64,000 nucleotides of DNA from positions 310,001 through 374,000 of the forward strand of contig CAWBYY010000002.1 of NCBI GenBank assembly GCA_963793095.1, written 5' to 3'. Of this stretch, positions 55,469 through 63,014 are shown in pieces. Position 1 is the stretch's first letter; each line of letters begins with the position of its first letter. A program made the translations under genes and the position numbers. The DNA is from CAVWDI01 sp963793095. Its GTDB lineage: Bacteria > Chloroflexota > Anaerolineae > Anaerolineales > UBA4823. The notes below the pieces were generated by a model. The model ran no database searches, had not been told where the DNA came from, and saw only the letters and a list, made by a program, of their open reading frames with translations.

Positions 55469-57022
55469 TTAACCTGTTAACCCTTTTGGACGGTACTGCA
55501 GGGCTTCAGCCAGGTGTTTTGCTTCGATTGATTTTGAACCAGCCAGGTCGGCGATTGTCCGGGATAGTTTCAAAACCCGGTGGTACGCCCTGGCAGAGAG
55601 ATGAAGCTGGTTCATGGCGGTGCGCATTAAATTTGCCCCGGCATCATCCAGCTTGCAGTAAAGGCGCACCTCCGCCGGGCGCATATCCGCATTGCAGGTT
55701 ACCATTGGCTGGATCGCCTCTGTCGCTTCAGGTGTGCTGGCGGATGCGAACCTCTCCCGCTGGCGTGCACGCGCATTTTCGACCCTCTGCTGGATGTTTC
55801 CAGAAGACTTGCCCAGGCGGTCATCGCTGAGTTTTTCATATTCGACCCGCGGCACTTCAATATGAATATCGATCCGGTCCAGAAGGGGTCCGGATATACG
55901 CTTCTGATAGCGGGTGATGGTGCTGTTTGAGCAGGAGCACTCCCTGACCGGGTCTCCGTAGTATCCGCATGGGCAGGGGTTCATCGCGGCGATCAGCTGG
56001 AAATTCGCCGGAAAAGTCAGGGCTCCCTGAGCCCGGCTGATTGTTACAACTTTGTCTTCGAGCGGCTGGCGCATTACCTCCAGGACCCGCATACCGAATT
56101 CGGGCAGTTCATCCAGGAAGAGCACTCCCCGGTGAGCAAGCGAAATTTCGCCGGGGCGGGGCCAGTTGCCGCCGCCCACCAGGCCGGCGTGCGAGATGGT
56201 GTGGTGGGGAGAACGGAAGGGGCGGATTCTGACCAGCGGCACTTCCGGGGGAAGCTGGTCAGCCACCGAATAGATTCGGGTTACATCCAGGGCTTCATCA
56301 ATGTTCATGCGCGGCAGGATGCCGGGCACTGCCCGCGCCAGCAGGGTCTTGCCAGCGCCGGGCGGGCCGATCATGATCACATTATGGGCGCCGGCTGCCG
56401 CCACTTCCAGGGCGCGCTTGACGTGTTCCTGGCCTTTGATCTCCCGGAAGTCGGTCTGAACCGTGCTGGGCAGCTCATCAGCCTCCAGGGGTGGGGATGG
56501 GTCTATCCGGGTCTCTCCGGTCAGGTGGCTGATCAGTTCCGGAAGGGAATCGACCGGGATTACATCCAGGTCGGGGATCAGACTGGCTTCAGCGGCGTCG
56601 TCCTTTGGGACGAATATACGTTTGAAGCCGCGCTCACGGGCAGAAGCCGCCACCGGGAGAACCCCGCGCGCATGCCGGAGGGTGCCTTCCAGCGACAGCT
56701 CTCCGATCAGAATTGAATCTTCAACCGCTTCCTGGGGCAGCAGGCCGTACATGATCATCACCCCCACTGCGATCGGTAGGTCATAGGCGGGTCCTTCCTT
56801 ACGGACGGTCGCTGGCGCCAGGTTGACCACTATCCGCCTGCGCGGGTAGGGCATTCCGGCGTTTTTAATGGCCGCCTGGACCCGTTCTCGGCTCTCCTGC
56901 ACAGCCGCATCCGGAAGACCGACGATAGTCATCCCGGGCAGGCCTTGCCCGGTGTCCACTTCGACCTCGATGATCTCCCCTTCCAGACCGATCACAGCGC
57001 AGGAGTGCACACGCGCCAGCAT
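55469..57022 (-). CDS. comM: YifB/ComM family Mg-chelatase-like AAA+ ATPase
   Basis: A 517-residue protein. The N-terminal ChlI-like domain has TIVGLPDAAVQESRERV and YDLPIAVG. The AAA+ core has Walker A GPPGAGKTLLA and Walker B VLFLDELPEF, a zinc-like cysteine cluster NPCPCGYYGD...CSC, and the C-terminal Mg_chelatase_C domain ending ALQYRP. ComM is a branch-migration helicase in natural transformation. It is intact and lies just before the AT-rich accessory stretch. Confidence 0.95.
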   Translation of the reverse strand: MLARVHSCAVIGLEGEIIEVEVDTGQGLPGMTIVGLPDAAVQESRERVQAAIKNAGMPYPRRRIVVNLAPATVRKEGPAYDLPIAVGVMIMYGLLPQEAVEDSILIGELSLEGTLRHARGVLPVAASARERGFKRIFVPKDDAAEASLIPDLDVIPVDSLPELISHLTGETRIDPSPPLEADELPSTVQTDFREIKGQEHVKRALEVAAAGAHNVIMIGPPGAGKTLLARAVPGILPRMNIDEALDVTRIYSVADQLPPEVPLVRIRPFRSPHHTISHAGLVGGGNWPRPGEISLAHRGVLFLDELPEFGMRVLEVMRQPLEDKVVTISRAQGALTFPANFQLIAAMNPCPCGYYGDPVRECSCSNSTITRYQKRISGPLLDRIDIHIEVPRVEYEKLSDDRLGKSSGNIQQRVENARARQRERFASASTPEATEAIQPMVTCNADMRPAEVRLYCKLDDAGANLMRTAMNQLHLSARAYHRVLKLSRTIADLAGSKSIEAKHLAEALQYRPKGLTG

Positions 57023-57053
57023 GTTACCAGTTTAGGTTGGGTGAGGGAAAATG

Positions 57054-57560
57054 TCAATGGAGGAGGAACAATTTGGGATCAAATTGGCTATAGTTGACAG
57101 TGTTGTTAATTAGCCCAAGGGTTTCTCTATAGGAAATGCCGCCAACATTGTATTTTAAAGCGCTCCCTTTTACGGTTGTGTTGTTGGGAGTAAGCTTAAC
57201 AGAATTAACAATTTCACCAGGGAAATATTCTGAGACATTTCCTTGAACAATGCTATTCTTTATTATTGGAATACCAGCATTTGTGATGCCGGAACCGGAA
57301 CAATTTTTGACTGGAAAAATTTCAATGTTTACAATATTAGTAAAAAAATCTGTTTCGTAGATTATATTGATACCTCTTTGTTTTCTTTCTCCATCAATCG
57401 TCGAGTGTCCATTTTGATTACTGAATGCCAAATTCCCCCCCACTTAAGATTAATATCAGTCTTTGTGGTGATTTCAACTACGAGGTCACCAGGTGTTTTG
57501 ATTCCGAGTCTTGTTTTATCCGGAGCGAATATTGGACACCGCGCTGCATACCCTCGGGCG
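57054..57560 (-). pseudogene. Hypothetical protein interrupted at a G7 tract
   Basis: The distal frame (57443-57054) encodes 129 residues ending NYSQFDPKLFLLH, rich in beta-like Asn/Thr/Val stretches with a Cys-containing FPVKNCSGSG. Immediately upstream, another frame reads LGIKTPGDLVVEITTKTDI before reaching a run of seven G (57435-57441). Adding one G joins the two parts. No start codon is seen upstream before a stop, so the 5' end may also be lost. Family not recognised; low G+C fits the accessory region. Confidence 0.45.
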
Positions 57561-57687
57561 CAGCCCGGCCGCCTACATGCCAGGATAGCCGCAATACTGC
57601 TGACTAGATCGCTGTTTTATCAGACCCTATTCTGCTGCAGATTGTAACCTTTCGCTTCGTTGTGCATATATTAACTAGAGAAGGCTG

Positions 57688-58161
57688 ATGCTCAACTTTC
57701 AAGATTTGTACGAATCCTATGCTGCTGATGTTTACCGCTTCGCATTTTGGCTTTCTGGTGATGGTTACGAGGCTGAGGATATTACATCTGAGACATTTAT
57801 ACGTGCTTGGGCAAGCAATAATCCCATTCGCACCGAAACCCTCAAGGCATATCTATTCACAATTTCCCGTCATATTTATCTAGAACGGCTAAGAAAGAGT
57901 AAGCGTGAGGTCATTCTTGAAGATACTCATTCTGACCCTAATCCTGGCCCGGACAAATTAACTGAATATCGATTAGAGATACAGAGAATTAAAAAATTTC
58001 TTCAGACTTTACCGGAAATTGATCGAGCGGCTTTCATTTTACATGTGCAGCACAAACTGCCCTACGATGAAATTGCCCGTATTCTTACAATATCCTTATC
58101 AACTGCAAAAGTAAAAGTACATCGCATACGTAAGAAATTGCTCTACAAGGAGGATTTTTGA
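57688..58161 (+). CDS. ECF-type RNA polymerase sigma factor
   Basis: A 157-residue sigma-70-like protein. Region 2 spans about residues 5-75 (YESYAADVYRFAFWLSG, AEDITSETFIRAW, YLFTISRHIYLERLR) and region 4 about 100-150 (LPEIDRAAFILHVQHKLPYDEIARIL, STAKVKVHRIRKKL). It recruits core polymerase to a small regulon. It overlaps or abuts the next gene, which probably encodes its regulator. The gene is more AT-rich than those to the left. Confidence 0.93.
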   Translation: MLNFQDLYESYAADVYRFAFWLSGDGYEAEDITSETFIRAWASNNPIRTETLKAYLFTISRHIYLERLRKSKREVILEDTHSDPNPGPDKLTEYRLEIQRIKKFLQTLPEIDRAAFILHVQHKLPYDEIARILTISLSTAKVKVHRIRKKLLYKEDF

Positions 58162-58163
58162 TT

Positions 58164-58481
58164 ATGGAAATTACACGCAATGTAATTCTCGATCTGTTGC
58201 CTCTATTCTTAGCCGATGAGGTGAGCGCAGACACACGCGCTCTTGTAAAGGAATATCTAGAGACTGACCCGGAACTTGCCGACATTGTTAATCAAACAGA
58301 AAAGATGGAATTGCCGAAAGATATTCCCATTCCACTTACCAAGGAGGATCAAATGGAAGCCTACAGGGAGGCCAAACAATTCATATTTCTCCGTACTGCA
58401 ATATTGGCAATATCAATTTCCTTTACGGTCGTATGCATATTGACATTAGCTTTGCTGGCAGCAGCTTATTTCATACCATAA
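58164..58481 (+). CDS. Small membrane protein, probable anti-sigma factor
   Basis: About 106 residues: a soluble N-terminal helix-rich part (LDLLPLFLADEVSADTRALV, resembling the start of many zinc-anti-sigma proteins) and a C-terminal transmembrane helix at about residues 80-103. The usual HxxxCxxC zinc motif is absent. Its position right after an ECF sigma gene, with AAGGAGG inside that gene's end, supports an anti-sigma role. An overlapping TTG at 58158 is an alternative start. Confidence 0.75.
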   Translation: MEITRNVILDLLPLFLADEVSADTRALVKEYLETDPELADIVNQTEKMELPKDIPIPLTKEDQMEAYREAKQFIFLRTAILAISISFTVVCILTLALLAAAYFIP

Positions 58482-59116
58482 TGATCGGACAGCGCGCATG
58501 GTTCTGTACTCGTATATTGAATACTTTGACTCAGTATCACTAGATCCAATTCCCGAGTAACCTTACTGATCAAAAAAGTTCTGCATGTCTAGAAATGTCA
58601 TTGTCAGTAATTACTGAATTTTCAGGAGTGAACCCTACTCTATTTTGAATTACTAATAAAGCACTGAATGGATGGTTCCCCATTTATTTGGCTCTTTTTG
58701 TTAATTGATAGGTCTTCTTTATGTACTCTTTGTATTTGATCATAAATTTATTCGTAAGAATTCGCTCACCTTCCGCCGTTTTGTTTCCTGGTGAAATGCA
58801 ATAAAAGCCTAGGCAGGTTTTTGTGCGCGCTTACCTACGCTGAAGGTGGTCAGATACAGCGGATGTTAATCCGCAACTCTTTATTCATCCAATGCCCAAT
58901 GGGCTGTGGCCTGCATATCAATCAAGGCTTGTTCTTCCGACCGCATGTACTTACCATCCTTGATCTCTATAAACAAAAGGACCGACAACTAGAAGTAGCG
59001 GTCTTCTTGTGAATTGTGATGAACCAGGGATTTGTTACGTTCCTCATCCGCCATCAACGATTATTAAGTTCTACAATTTTAATTATCTAATATTATCCAA
59101 TATGAATTTTTATTAT
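58482..59116. other. AT-rich region without convincing gene
   Basis: About 630 bases. Short frames exist on the plus strand (for example around 58791-59012, with QCPMGCGLHINQG), but they lack ribosome sites and family resemblance, and are more likely remnants or chance. No hairpin terminator was obvious after the anti-sigma gene. Confidence 0.4.
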
Positions 59117-59249
59117 TTAGGATTTCTCCTTTATTGCTTCCTGTTCAGCAAGTTTCTTTTGATCTTCGGCGTTATATGTTTGTTTCAGAGCAGACAATGT
59201 TTTTTGAACAGCTAAATTTGTTTGTGTAACGCTGATTGCATTCTGCGTC
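59117..59249 (-). pseudogene. C-terminal gene fragment cut by an IS-like end
   Basis: The minus strand reads TQNAISVTQTNLAVQKTLSA then a Lys/Gln/Glu-rich helix ending EAIKEKS and a stop at 59117-59119. The frame is uninterrupted up to the point where the IS-like terminal repeat TGACCTGC begins at 59250. It looks like the last 43 codons of a gene truncated by insertion. Family not recognised. Confidence 0.45.
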
Positions 59250-59466
59250 TGACCTGCTCCCCAAGAACTGAAGCAATAGATAAGTTAGGATTAGAAAAAA
59301 TGGAGGCAGGCTGAATCCCAAGGAGACAATTTGCGTATGAATAAGTGAATTGGGGATTTTTCTTTGTAAAATGCTGAATTGACAAAGTAAATTAAGTCAA
59401 ATAGATACTAACCGATATGGTCTTTTTGGCTGAGTATGGTGATGGGGGAGGATTCCTGATTGAAAT
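59250..59466 (+). mobile_element. Decayed IS3-like fragments: left end plus internal piece
   Basis: 59250-59332 resembles the left end at 60714-60800: terminal TGACCTGCTCCCC, then GATAAGTTAGGATTAGAA and GGAGGCAGGC. 59408-59466 is a related repeat (AACCGATATGGTC...GTGATGGGGGAGGATTCCTGATTGA) also seen at 60132, 61040 and 62684. No open transposase frame remains. Confidence 0.65.
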
Positions 59467-59586
59467 GATCTTGATTGAATAGTATCTCTTATTTTTTCAC
59501 CCTTTTTGTCTCGCATGTGCTGATACGCCATAAATTTAGTTCTATAATATGGTGGATTTAGACATATTTCAGAAAGGAGATGTCAA

Positions 59587-59907
59587 ATGCCAAAGTATCT
59601 TTTCTATGGATCATATACACCAGAAGGCTATAAAGGGCTTATGGAAGAAGGAGGCTCAAGTCGGATCAAAGCCGCAAAACAGGCATTGGGAAGTGTTGGC
59701 GGGTCACTAGAATCCTTCTACTTTTCTTTCGGTGAAAACGACTTTTATATTATTGTTGATCTACCTGACAATGTAACCACAACAGCTGTAACTTTAGCAG
59801 GCAATATCACTGGAACTTTTAGTATCAAAGGTGTTGCCCTTCTTACTGCAGAAGAGCTTGACGAGGCGATAAAAAAGAGTGTTGATTTTCGTCCACCAGG
59901 TCATTAG
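59587..59907 (+). CDS. GYD domain protein
   Basis: A 106-residue protein matching the GYD family: YLFYGSYTPEGYKGLMEEG at the N-terminus and SFGENDFYIIVDLPDN in the middle, with the length expected for a single ferredoxin-like domain. Function in bacteria is not established. A good ribosome site (AGGAG, seven bases) precedes the ATG. It is flanked by IS3-like fragments on both sides. Confidence 0.87.
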   Translation: MPKYLFYGSYTPEGYKGLMEEGGSSRIKAAKQALGSVGGSLESFYFSFGENDFYIIVDLPDNVTTTAVTLAGNITGTFSIKGVALLTAEELDEAIKKSVDFRPPGH

Positions 59908-60131
59908 AACTGTAAGCTCTCATTAATTATTAGACAATTCATGAGTTAACGGTAAGGTAGTGTCTTATTCCATTGGCTCGAATTGAGTAGGCCTGGTCGA
60001 GAAACCCAATCACCTCCAACCTATATTTAAATGCTAATGGGCAGATTTGTTGTGATTGCTTGCTATACCCTTTTTTCAGTAACCCCTTGTTTTTCTCCCA
60101 CTATTTATTTAAACTTTCAAACAACCTCAAT

Positions 60132-60339
60132 CTAAACGAAACGGTTTTTTGGGCAGCGTATGGTGATGGGGGTGGATTCCTGATTGGATTAATAAATTAA
60201 AAAGTTATCTTGGTGTGATCCAGCCACAAAGTTCACCGGGTTACAAACCCCCAGCTCCAGCTGCTGTTGTGATTCAACCTTCTCAAATTAATCAAGTTCG
60301 TCTGACATTGTGAGTCATGCATATAATAGGGGCAGGTCA
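60132..60339 (+). mobile_element. IS3-like right-end fragment (about 210 bases)
   Basis: Strongly similar to 62684-62892. It includes codons for FTGLQTPSSSCCCDS-region bases in one frame and, in another, the transposase tail motif SSPGYKPPAPAAVVIQP, then a terminal GGGGCAGGTCA that mirrors the left-end TGACCTGC. It is interrupted by stops and is not an intact transposase. Confidence 0.7.
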
Positions 60340-60468
60340 AATTTCATTGGGAAAAAAATACTTCCCATTCTTTTTTTGGTTACCGACATATTTTACATTA
60401 ATAGTAATATTATTCTATTCGTTGTGATTAATTTTGTAGTAAGTAGAAATAGCAGTACTTAATTGAAA

Positions 60469-60693
60469 ATGTCACGCGACCTTAGAAAGTATACACGGCA
60501 AACAAATAATCGGCTTCTGGCCGGTGGGATAATAATTCTCTTCGTTGTTGGAGATGGTCTCATCTATCTTTTCTATGGCAAAAATGCTGCCATTACTGGA
60601 TTGGTATGCCTGATCGCAGGATTATTGCCATTAATAATCATCTGGATAATATTATCTTTAATGGGATGGGTGGTAAAAAGATCAGCTGAATAA
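60469..60693 (+). CDS. Small two-helix membrane protein
   Basis: About 74 residues: a basic N-terminus (SRDLRKYTRQTNNR), then two hydrophobic helices at about residues 18-37 and 42-66, and a basic end. Not recognised. There is no Shine-Dalgarno, and a TTG two codons earlier is possible. It sits between a right-end IS fragment and another left-end fragment. Confidence 0.45.
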   Translation: MSRDLRKYTRQTNNRLLAGGIIILFVVGDGLIYLFYGKNAAITGLVCLIAGLLPLIIIWIILSLMGWVVKRSAE

Positions 60694-60713
60694 ATTTGGT
60701 CTACTCAGGAAAT

Positions 60714-60918
60714 TGGCTTGCCCCCCAAAAATCTGATCTAAAAGATAAGGTAGGATTAGAACAAAAAGAAGGCAGGCCGAATGCCAAAGAAACAATTTAA
60801 ATCTGAACAAATCATTACCAAGCTCCAAGAAGCCGAGGTGCTTTTGAGTCAAGGCATGACCGTGATTGAGGCTGCCCGTCAATTGGAGATCAGCGAGCAG
60901 ACCTACCACCGCAACTGA
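60714..60918 (+). mobile_element. IS3-like left end with start of OrfA transposase gene
   Basis: The terminal-like TTGCCCCCCAAAAATCTGAT is followed by GATAAGGTAGGATTAGAA and then an OrfA reading frame at 60781-60918 encoding MPKKQFKSEQIITKLQEAE and TVIEAARQLEISEQTYHRN, the classic helix-turn-helix start of IS3/IS911-group transposases. It stops at codon 46, where one missing base would otherwise continue with WKKYG. Confidence 0.85.
60781..60918 (+). pseudogene. Truncated IS3-family OrfA transposase
   Basis: Forty-five codons of OrfA remain, ending prematurely at YHRN. Full OrfA proteins of this group are about 85-100 residues and need OrfB by frameshifting. No OrfB core (DDE) is present downstream. 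Confidence 0.8.
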
Positions 60919-61039
60919 AAAAATATGGGTATATTGTTACGACCCAGGCGGGAGAAAGATAAATGTGGGTGATGAAATAATAGAGGCTTCTTCTTTTTAT
61001 AAAGCTTTGTTGACGAAAAAAATTTTTATCAAACTGAGA

Positions 61040-61097
61040 CTAAACTTTACGGTCTTTTGAGCCGAGTTTGGTGATGAGGGGGGATTTATGAATGAAG
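61040..61097 (+). repeat. Short copy of the IS3-associated repeat
   Basis: TAAACTTTACGGTCTTTTGA and GTTTGGTGATGAGGGGGGAT match the first 60 bases of the repeats at 60132 and 62684 with several differences. It stops before the GYRP-coding part. Confidence 0.6.
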
Positions 61098-61231
61098 CGT
61101 AACAAAATTCAGGTTTTGACCGAAAAAACACATTTTCTTTTCCGTTGTATTATTTGTCACAAATGATGAATAAAATTCATTTCATAATTACATATCAGCA
61201 TTTATAATTTTCCCTAAGGTATCAAGAGCAG

Positions 61232-61798
61232 ATGATTTATAGATTTTCAAAATGGGTATATAAAATTTCAAATGGTTGGATTGCCCTTGGGGCGGTTTTG
61301 TTATTTTTGATGTTTTCTATTTTTGTATTACCATCCCAGTCAACCAAAGTTGATTCAATCAGTGAACATGTAGGCACACCAGATTTATCATTTTATTATT
61401 CAAAAAATGATATTTATAGAATGGCGGATGCGTATGGTGAAGAAGGCAGAGCGCTATACATACATGCGAGATTCACATTTGATTTAATCTGGCCTATTGT
61501 CTACTCCTTGTTTCTTACCACTTGCATTAGCTGGATATATAGGCAGATTTCCCTAATAGATAGTAGTTTTGGGCGAGTAAACCTGATCCCGATCATGGCT
61601 TTATTTTTTGATTATTTTGAAAACGTATCAACTTCACTGATAATGTTTCGGTACCCTCAACAAACCCCTGTGCTGGATATGCTGGCGCCCATATTTACTA
61701 TGTTGAAATGGACACTTGTCATTCTTAGTTTTTTATTGTTGATAGTGGGATTTATTATCTTATTAAGGACCAGGATTCAACAGCGAAGAGCCATATAG
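61232..61798 (+). CDS. Integral membrane protein of unknown function
   Basis: A 188-residue protein with four hydrophobic segments at about residues 15-35, 85-105, 115-130 and 150-175. A polar extracytoplasmic-looking loop between segments one and two holds SFYYSKNDIYRMADAYGEEG. No catalytic motif or family is recognised. It is AT-rich and bounded by IS-like fragments on both sides. Confidence 0.7.
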   Translation: MIYRFSKWVYKISNGWIALGAVLLFLMFSIFVLPSQSTKVDSISEHVGTPDLSFYYSKNDIYRMADAYGEEGRALYIHARFTFDLIWPIVYSLFLTTCISWIYRQISLIDSSFGRVNLIPIMALFFDYFENVSTSLIMFRYPQQTPVLDMLAPIFTMLKWTLVILSFLLLIVGFIILLRTRIQQRRAI

Positions 61799-61861
61799 TA
61801 ATTATCTGTAAAAATGTAATCATTAAGAAATACCTGAGAGAACAATCCAACATTTGAGAGG

Positions 61862-61921
61862 TGACCTGCCTACCAAAAAATGATCCAAAAGATAATATAG
61901 GATAAGAACAAATTGGAGGCA
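61862..61921 (+). mobile_element. IS3-like left-end fragment
   Basis: TGACCTGCCTACCAAAAAAT then GATCCAAAAGATAA and GGATAAGAACAAATTGGAGGC match the left ends at 59250 and 60714. Homology ends at GGAGGC, where OrfA would begin. Confidence 0.65.
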
Positions 61922-61960
61922 TGTCACTCCTTATGGTGTATCAATTCTCGAAGCCTATGG

Positions 61961-62386
61961 TTATAAAACTTTATACCCTACACCGAAATTATGTCCGTTA
62001 AAAGGATAAAAAAACTGGGAAACTTGAAAAAATCCCATTTTTTTGAATAACCCAATGCTTCTTATTTTATCTTCCATAATTGCACATTGGAGAAATCGGC
62101 AACCCATTTTTCCGGCTTCTTTTTCAGCTTCTTTAATTAAGCTAGATGCATAACCTTGATGTTGATGTTTCTCCGCAGTTGATACATATTTAATTTCATA
62201 TTGGTACCAAATATTTTTTCTGAGTTGAAGACAAACTATGATATCCCCGTTATCATCAAATTTGTAAAGGTATTGATGTTCTTCTTCAAGGATGATATCA
62301 GGTGTGATTTCATTTGGTAAATTGTCCTGATTATTAATAAGTGATGAAATGGATTTGGCAGTTACCTGGTTTATTACATTCTTCAC
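61961..62386 (-). CDS. GNAT family N-acetyltransferase
   Basis: A 141-residue protein. The acetyl-CoA motif A is recognisable as HQHQGYASSLIKEAE near residue 92, followed by FLQCAIMEDKIRSIGLFKKMGF, the usual motif B with the Asn/Leu-Phe-Lys-Lys-Gly-Phe ending. The N-terminal 50 residues are divergent. The acceptor is unknown. It lies, in reverse orientation, between a left-end and a right-end IS-like fragment. Confidence 0.82.
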   Translation of the reverse strand: MKNVINQVTAKSISSLINNQDNLPNEITPDIILEEEHQYLYKFDDNGDIIVCLQLRKNIWYQYEIKYVSTAEKHQHQGYASSLIKEAEKEAGKMGCRFLQCAIMEDKIRSIGLFKKMGFFQVSQFFYPFNGHNFGVGYKVL

Positions 62387-62683
62387 TGATCTTTATCCAA
62401 TAACAACTAAAAACTTATACTGTCCAATACCCTAATTGAAAATGACGAGGAAGTTCACATTATTTTCGTTAACTTGCCGTGCTGAATTATTTTTAAAGTT
62501 TTGGACAAAACTTGTTTAGGTTAGTTAGCCTTTTGGGCTTTTACTTGAAAGATTATACATTGGTGTACTGCCAATTATGAGCGACGTTTTCCGATAGTTT
62601 TCCCACTAGTAGCTTTTCAATTTTCAGTTATGATTTCCAACTTTGTAAACAGGTGTTACTACTCCTGCCTTCATAAGGCAATA

Positions 62684-62892
62684 CTAAACGATACGGTCTT
62701 TTGGGCCGAGTGTGGTGATGGGGGTGGATTCCTGATTGAATGAATAAATGTGAGAAGCCATCCAGGGGTGATCAAGCTACACAGCTCACCGGGTTACAGA
62801 CCACTTGCCCCAGCTGCGGTTGTGATTCAACCTTTTCAAATTAATCAAGTTAGTCTAACATTATGACTGGTACAAATAATGGGGGCAGGTCA
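62684..62892 (+). mobile_element. IS3-like right-end fragment (about 210 bases)
   Basis: Second long copy of the repeat at 60132-60339. In one frame it encodes SSPGYRPLAPAAVVIQPFQ followed by a stop, the expected tail of an IS3-family OrfB, and ends GGGGGCAGGTCA, the inverted counterpart of the left-end TGACCTGCC at 61862. Confidence 0.72.
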
Positions 62893-63014
62893 TAAAACTC
62901 TGCCAAAAATAAAATGGAGATGGAAAAACAAAAATCAGCTTTAACAGAAGGGCGGAGAACCAAATCCAGTACTTGTTTTATGTTTTTCCAGAACTTTTCG
63001 TGAAGCACTTGAAT

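Noticed and set aside
58791..59215. Two short plus-strand frames after the anti-sigma gene
   Set aside because: They lack ribosome sites and family resemblance; the CPMGC stretch briefly suggested a radical-SAM remnant, but the spacing is wrong.
61862..62892. Intact IS3 element carrying the GNAT gene
   Set aside because: No transposase frame remains and no matching target duplications were found at the ends, so only IS-like end fragments are claimed.
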